Positions 58,001 to 64,000 of a stretch of 64,000 bases of DNA are shown one piece after another (within the stretch, counting starts at the first letter, position 1; every line of letters begins with the position of its first letter). Made by a program: the position numbers and the translations under genes. The stretch covers positions 620,001-684,000 of the forward strand of contig NW_027490239.1 in NCBI RefSeq assembly GCF_050948175.1. Reading direction: 5' to 3'. This stretch comes from Xylocopa sonorina. Lineage: Eukaryota > Arthropoda > Insecta > Hymenoptera > Apidae. The notes under the pieces are model-generated. The model searched no databases. It was not told the DNA's origin and saw only the letters and a list, made by a program, of their open reading frames with translations.

Positions 58001-58320
58001 TCACGAAACATAGATATGAGGATCGGTTTCGCGTCTTAAGAAGCATTAGAACTCTATTGCTACGATACGTAGACATCTGCAAGCGCTATTTGCTAGCATG
58101 GAAGTATCGCATTTACATTCATTTGAAGTGTAGACGAGATATACATAACACTGCACAATGAATATTATATCTTATCATGAAACATAGAAATGAGATGCGA
58201 TATCGCGTTTTAAGAAACATTAGAACTCTATTGCTTCGATACGTAGACATCTGGAAACGTAATTTCCTAGAAAGGAAGTGTCGCATTTACATTCTTTTGA
58301 GGTGAATACGAGGTATCACG
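46036..58320 (-). repeat. 174-bp satellite, orientation A, copy 2 (about 70 monomers)
   Basis: Same monomer as 24024-27420. It contains a repeated two-monomer motif with GAATAGGAGTTATACATG at 47243, 47591, 48113 and 50373; the first two gaps are 348 and 522 bp, i.e. 2 and 3 monomers. It ends in GAATACGAGGTAT at the E3 junction, as in copy 1. Confidence 0.95.
55715..57106 (-). repeat. Tandem duplication of a four-monomer unit (696 bp)
   Basis: 55715-56410 and 56411-57106 are offset by 696 bp (4 x 174) and share private variants (TTATGGAGCATTAG, GTGATAACGAGGTGTACAT, ACATTCCACGTTGAATATT). I saw no difference between them over the lines compared, so the event is very recent. Confidence 0.9.
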
Positions 58321-59234
58321 TCCGGTGAAACTATTTTCCGTTGCTCCGGAGGCTTTACGACATGAGCCTATTTTTCGGCAATTCGGTCCGTGGGAACGCG
58401 TTAAGACTGGGTCCGACAATTTCGGTTGACGCGACTCTAGCGAAAACACTCGGCATAATAAGGGAATGACCATATCTTTCGATGCCTTCTCTCTCGATTT
58501 GTACGAAGAAACGGCGTGGAGGATCTTTCGCTGGGATCGTAGCGGTTTTCGTTCTGTTGGCTGCTACGGAAATCTCGATCAGTAGCCAGCCAAGTGGAGG
58601 ACGGCGCTCGGAATTCAGCGATGATGCTGAATGTGGCAGAATCGGCGTGATGCTTCGTGGTGTCTGGATCGGAAGCGCCGACTGTCGCTGCGGAAAGCGG
58701 CGTATACGAGGCTGGTATACGAGGACTCTCGGAACGCCCTAAAAATATTCACGCACAAGTGATCGTATGAAATTCTTCCTACTCGCACGTCGCATTCTTC
58801 GCAAACCGGACGCAAAATTCATTCACCAGGTTTTTCTGCACTTTCGACTAAGATCTGAAGGATAAGCGGCGGTCTCAACGTCACAAAGCCGATTTCTATA
58901 CTCCCTCAATTTGATGAAGATCAACCCCAGTTGTATGGAAGAACCCGTGGAAGAATTCGTAGTTAAATGTAATGTTAAAAGTAGAACTAGTATTATAAAC
59001 ATTTGATAAAATTAATGGATGTGGAAATAGTAGACTTGCTAAAAGAACTTGTACTTGGATATAGTAAAAGTAAAAATAAAATATATTCTAGGTTTAAAGT
59101 ATAGAAGAACTGGAATTATTCTAAGTCTAAGACTAAGTTAAAATGGAAATAGAAATACGGTGCCTGAACCCCACATTGAGGTGGCTAACGATCTAGAACT
59201 AAAGGTTTCGACTCCTCGGTAGGAGATCTCGAGT
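58321..59234. mobile_element. E3 copy 2, truncated on the right
   Basis: Same start (CACGTCCGGTGA) and same left satellite junction as 27421, with scattered substitutions. It stops at GGAGATCTCGAGTC (59234), where copy 1 continues into the GC-rich part, and joins orientation-B satellite directly. The plus frame seen in copy 1 ends early here at a TAA (58740-58742). Confidence 0.6.
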
Positions 59235-62200
59235 CTATTTCTATGTTTCATGATAAGATATAATATTCATTGCGAAATGTCACTTATACCTCGTATACAC
59301 TTCAAATGAATGTAAATGCGACACTTCTTTGCTAGGAAATGGCGTTTGCAGATATCTACGTATCGTAGTAATAGTGTTCTAATACTTCTTAAAACGCGAA
59401 ATCGCATCTCATTTCTATGTTTCGTGATAAGGTATAATATTCATTGTGGAGTGTTATGTATACCCCTTATTCACTTCAAAAGAATGTAAATGCGGCACTT
59501 CCTTGCTATTATATAGCGTTTGCATATGTCTACGTATCGTAGCAAGAGAGCTCTAATGCTTTTTAAATCCCGATATTGCTTCTCATTTCTATGTTTCATG
59601 ATAAGATATAATATTCATTGCGGAGTGGCATGTATACCTCGCATACACTTCAAATGAATGTGAATGCGACACTTCCTTGCTAGATAATAGAGTTTTCAGA
59701 TGTCTACGTATCGAAGCAATAGCGTTCTAATGCCTCTTAAAACGAGATATTGCATCTCTCTACTATGTTTCATGATAAGATATAATATACATTGCGAATA
59801 GTCATGTATATCTCGTATTAACTTCAAAAGAATGTAAATGCGACACTTCCTTGCTAGGAAATAGCGTTTGCAGATGTCTACGTATCGTAGCAATAGAGTT
59901 CTAATGCTTCTTAGAACCCGATATCGCATCTCACTTCTATGTTGCATGATAAGATATAATATTCATTGCGAAGTGTCATGTACACCTCGTCTTCACTTCA
60001 AAAGAATGTAAATGCGACTATTGCTTGCTAGGAAATAGCGTTTGCAGATGTCTACGTATCGTAGCAATAAAGTTCAAATGCTACTTAGATCGCGATATCG
60101 CATCTCATCTATATGTTACGTGATAAGATATAATATTCATTGCGATGTGTCATGTATACCTCGTATTCACTTCAAAAGAATGTAAGTGCGACACTTCCGT
60201 GCTAGGAAATAGCGTTTGCAGATTTCTCCTCATCGAGGCCATAGAGTTCTAATGCTTATTACAACGCGATATCGCATCTCTCTTTTATGTTTCATGATAA
60301 GATATAATAATCATTGCGAAATGTCATGTATACCTCGTATTCACTTCAAAAGAATGTAAATGCGACTACTGCTTGCTAGGAAGTAGCGTTTGCAGATGTC
60401 TACGTATCGTAGCAATAGTGTTCTAATGCTACTTAAGTCGCGATAATGCATCTCATTTCTATGTTTCGTGATAAGATATAATATTCATTGCGAAGTGTCA
60501 TGTACACCTAGTATTCACTTCAAAAGAATGTAAATGCGACACTTCCATGCTAGGAAATAGCGTCTGGTGATGTCAACGCTTCAAGGCAATAGAGTTCTAA
60601 TGCTTCTTAAAACGCGATATCGCATCTCACTTTTGTGTTTCATGATAAGATATAATGTTCAGTGCGCAGTGTTCTGTATACCTCGTATTCACTTCAAAAG
60701 AATGTAAATGCGAATCTTCCTTGTTAGGAAATAGCGTTTGCAGATGTCTACGTATCGTAGCAATAGAGTTCTAATGCTTCTCAAAACGCCATATCGCATC
60801 TCATTTCCATGTTTCGTGATAAGATATAATATTCATTGCGAAGTGTCATGTACACCTCGTATTCACTTCAAATGGAAGTAAATACGACTATTGCTTGCTA
60901 GGAAATAGCGTTTGCAGATATCTACGTATCGTAGGAATAGAGTTCTAATGCTACTTAAATCGCGATGTCATGTACACCTCGTATTCACTTCAAAAGAAAG
61001 TAAAAGCGACACTTCCATGCTAGGAAATAACGTCTGCAGATGTCTACGTATCGTAGCAATAGAGTTCTAATGCTTCTTAGATCGCGATATCGCATCTCAA
61101 TTCTATGTTTCGGGAAAAGTTAAAATATTCATTCCGAAGTGTCATGTATACCTCGAATTCACTTCAAAAGAATGTAAATGCGACACTTCCATGCTAGGAA
61201 ATAGCGTTTGCAGATGCCTACATATCGTAGCAATAGAATTCTAATGCTTCTTATTTCGCGATATCGCATCACATTTCTATGATTCGTGATAGGTTATAAT
61301 ATTCAGTCCGAAGTGTCATGTATACCACGAATTCACTTCAAAAGAATGTAAATGCGACACTTCCATGCTAGGAAATAGAGTTTGCAGATGTCTACGTATC
61401 GTAGGAATGGATTCCTAATGCTACTTAAATCGCGATATCGCATCTCATTTCTATGCTTCGTGATAAGATGTAATATTCATTGCGAAGTGTCATATATACC
61501 TCATATTCACTTCAGAAGAATGTAAATGCGACTATTGCTTGCTAGGAAATAGCGTTTGCAAATGTCTACGTATCGTAGCAATAGCGTTCTAATGCTACTT
61601 AAATCGCGATATCGCATCTCATTTATATGCTTCGTGATAGGATATAATATTCATTGCGAAGTGTCACTTGTACCTCGTATTCACTTCAGAAGAATGTAAG
61701 TGCGACACATGCATGCTAGGAAATAGCGTTTGCAGATGTCTCCGCATCGAGGCCATAGAGTTCTAATGCTTATTAAAACGCAATATCGCATCTCTCTTCT
61801 ATGTTTCATGATAAGATATAATATTCATTACGAAGTGTCATGTATACCACGTATTCACTTCAAAAGAATGTAGATGCGACTATTGCCTGCTAGGGAATAG
61901 CGTTTGCAGATGTCTACGTATCGTAGCAATAGATTTCTAATGCTACTTAAATCGCGATATCGCATCTCTTTTCTATGTTTCATGATAAGATATAATATTC
62001 ATTGCGAAGTGTCATGTACACCTCGTATTCACTTCAGAAGAATGTAAATGCGACTATTGCTTGCTAGGAAATAGCGTTTGCAAATGTCTACGTATCGTAG
62101 CAATAGCGTTCTAATGCTACTTAAATCGCGATATCGCATCTCATTTATATGCTTCGTGATAGGATATAATATTCATTGCGAAGTGTCACATGTACCTCAT

Positions 62201-64000
62201 ATTCACTTCAGAAGAATGTAAGTGCGACACTTGCATGCTAGGAAATAGCGTTTGCAGATGTCTCCGCATCGAGGTCATAGAGTTCTAATGCTTACTAAAA
62301 CGCAATATCGCATCTCTCTTCTATGTTTCATGATAAGATATAATATTCATTACGAAGTGTCATGTATACCTCGTATTCACTTCAAAAGAATGTAGATGCG
62401 ACTATTCCCTGCTAGGGAATAGCGTTTGCAGATGTCTACGTATCGTAGCAATAGTGTTCTAATGCTACGTAAGTCGCGATAATGCATCTCATTTCTATGT
62501 TTCGTGATAAGATATAATATTCATTGCGAAGTGTCATGTATACCTCGCATTCACTTCAGAAGAATGGAAATGCGAATTTTGCTTGCTAGGAAATAGCGTT
62601 TGCAAATGTCTACTTATCGTAGCAATAGCGCTCGAACGCTACTTAAATCGCGATATCGCATCTCATTTCTATGTTTCGTGATAAGATATAATATTCATTG
62701 CGAAGTGTCATATATACCTCGTATTCTCTGCAAACGAATGTAAATGCAACATTTTCTTCCTAGGAAATAGCTTATTCAGATGTCTACGTATCGTAGCAAT
62801 AGAGTTCTAGTGCTACTTAAATCGCGATATCGCATCTCATTTATATGTTTCGTGAGAAGATATAATATTCATGGCGACGTGTCATAAACACCTCGTATTC
62901 ACTTCAAAATAATGTAAGTGCGACACTTCCATGATAGGAAATAGCGTTTGCAGATGTCTCCGCATCGAGGCTATAGAGTTCTAATGCTTCTTAAAACGCG
63001 ATATCGCATCTCTTTTCTATGTTTCATGATAAGATATAATATTCATTGCGAAGTGTCAGGTGCACCTCGTATTCACTTCAAAAGAATGTAAATGCGACAC
63101 TTCCATGCAAGGAAATAGCGTTTGCCGATGTCTACGTATCGTAGCAATAGAGTTCTAGTGCTTCCCAAAACACGATATCGCATCTCATTTCTATGCTTCA
63201 TGATAAGATATAATATTCATTGCGAAGTGTTGTGTATACCTCGTATTCACTACAAACGAATGTAAATGCGACACTTCCTTGCTTGCAAATAGCGTATTCA
63301 GATGTCTACGTATAGTAGCAGTAGATTTCTAATGCTATTTAAATCGCGATATCGCATCTCATGTCTATACTTCGTGATAAGATATAATATTCATTGCGAA
63401 GTGTCATGTATACCTCGTATTCACTTCAAAAGAATGTAAATGCGACTATTGCTTGCTAGGAAATAGCGTATTCAGTTGTCTACGTATCGTAGCAATAGTG
63501 TTCTAATGCTACTTGAGTCGCGATAATGCATCTCATTTCCATGTTTCGTGATAAGATGTAGTATTCATTGCGAAGTGTCGTGTATAACTCGTATTAACTT
63601 CAAAAGAATGTAAATACGACTATTCCTTGCTGGGAAATAGCGTTTGCAGATGCCTAGGTACCGTAGCAATAGAGTTTTAATGCTTCTTAAAACGCGATAT
63701 AGCATCTCTCTTCTATGCTTCATGACAAGATATAATATTCAGTGCGATGTGTCGTGTATACCTCGCATTCACTTCAAAAGAATGTAAATGCGAATCTCCC
63801 TTGCTAGGAAATAGCGTTTGCAGATGTCTACGTATCGTAGCAACAGAGTTCTAATGCCTCTCAAAACGCGGTATCGCATCTCACTTCTATGTTTCATGAT
63901 AAGATATAATATTCATTGCGAAGTGTCATGTATACTTCGTATTCACTTCAAAAGAATGTAAGTGCGACACTTCCATGCCAGGAAATAGCGTTTGCAGATG
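59235..64000 (+). repeat. 174-bp satellite, orientation B, copy 2 (about 27 monomers, runs off the window)
   Basis: The array begins in mid-monomer (TTTCTATGTTTCATGATAAG). The first units match 30318-30530 of copy 1 variant for variant (TTCTTTGCTAGGAAATGGCG, CGTAGTAATAGTGTTC, TATACCCCTTATTCAC). The GCGACTATTGC variant is common. One monomer near 60915-60975 has an internal deletion of about 57 bp. Confidence 0.95.

Overview
This window looks like repeat-rich heterochromatin, possibly centromeric or pericentromeric DNA, from an animal genome, most likely an insect. The evidence is a BEL/Pao retrotransposon remnant (a metazoan family), a Ty3/gypsy element and arthropod-type TATA plus TCAGT promoter signals. 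An AT-rich background with GC-rich element fragments would fit Hymenoptera, but that is a weak inference. I see no host protein-coding gene and no RNA gene. The only intact coding sequences are gag and pol of one Ty3/gypsy element.

Layout. 1-365: decayed Ty3/gypsy integrase tail. 366-17253: an old, diverged tandem satellite (period about 179 bp at the left, 174 bp further right) in both orientations. It is interrupted by element E1 (2290-3697), a broken minus-strand BEL/Pao element (5790-11354), element E2 (12479-13640) and two successive insertions sharing one 15-bp target duplication (13685-14834). 17254-22762: a complete Ty3/gypsy element with 709-bp LTRs in which I found no difference, a GTAC target duplication, a tRNA-Trp primer site, gag, a -1 frameshift signal and pol. 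22833-64000: a macro-repeat present twice, each time as [LTR-like block, satellite array in orientation A, element E3, satellite array in orientation B]. Copy 1 is 22833-42772 and copy 2 is 43069 to beyond the window end. The satellite here is a well-kept 174-bp monomer. The A and B arrays are the same monomer in opposite orientation, so each unit is a large inverted repeat with E3 at its axis.

In this report 'A' means monomers whose motif order is TCTTATCATGAAACATAG then GCGATATCGCG then CATTTACATTC on the + strand. 'B' is the reverse complement of A.

How the parts relate. The edge satellite is degraded and full of old insertions. The inner satellite is homogenised and shows recent multi-monomer duplications (2, 4 and about 10 monomers). 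This is the pattern expected when a satellite core expands and pushes older monomers outward. The gypsy element is the youngest insertion and could still be active. The main structural novelty is the duplicated inverted satellite organisation around E3.
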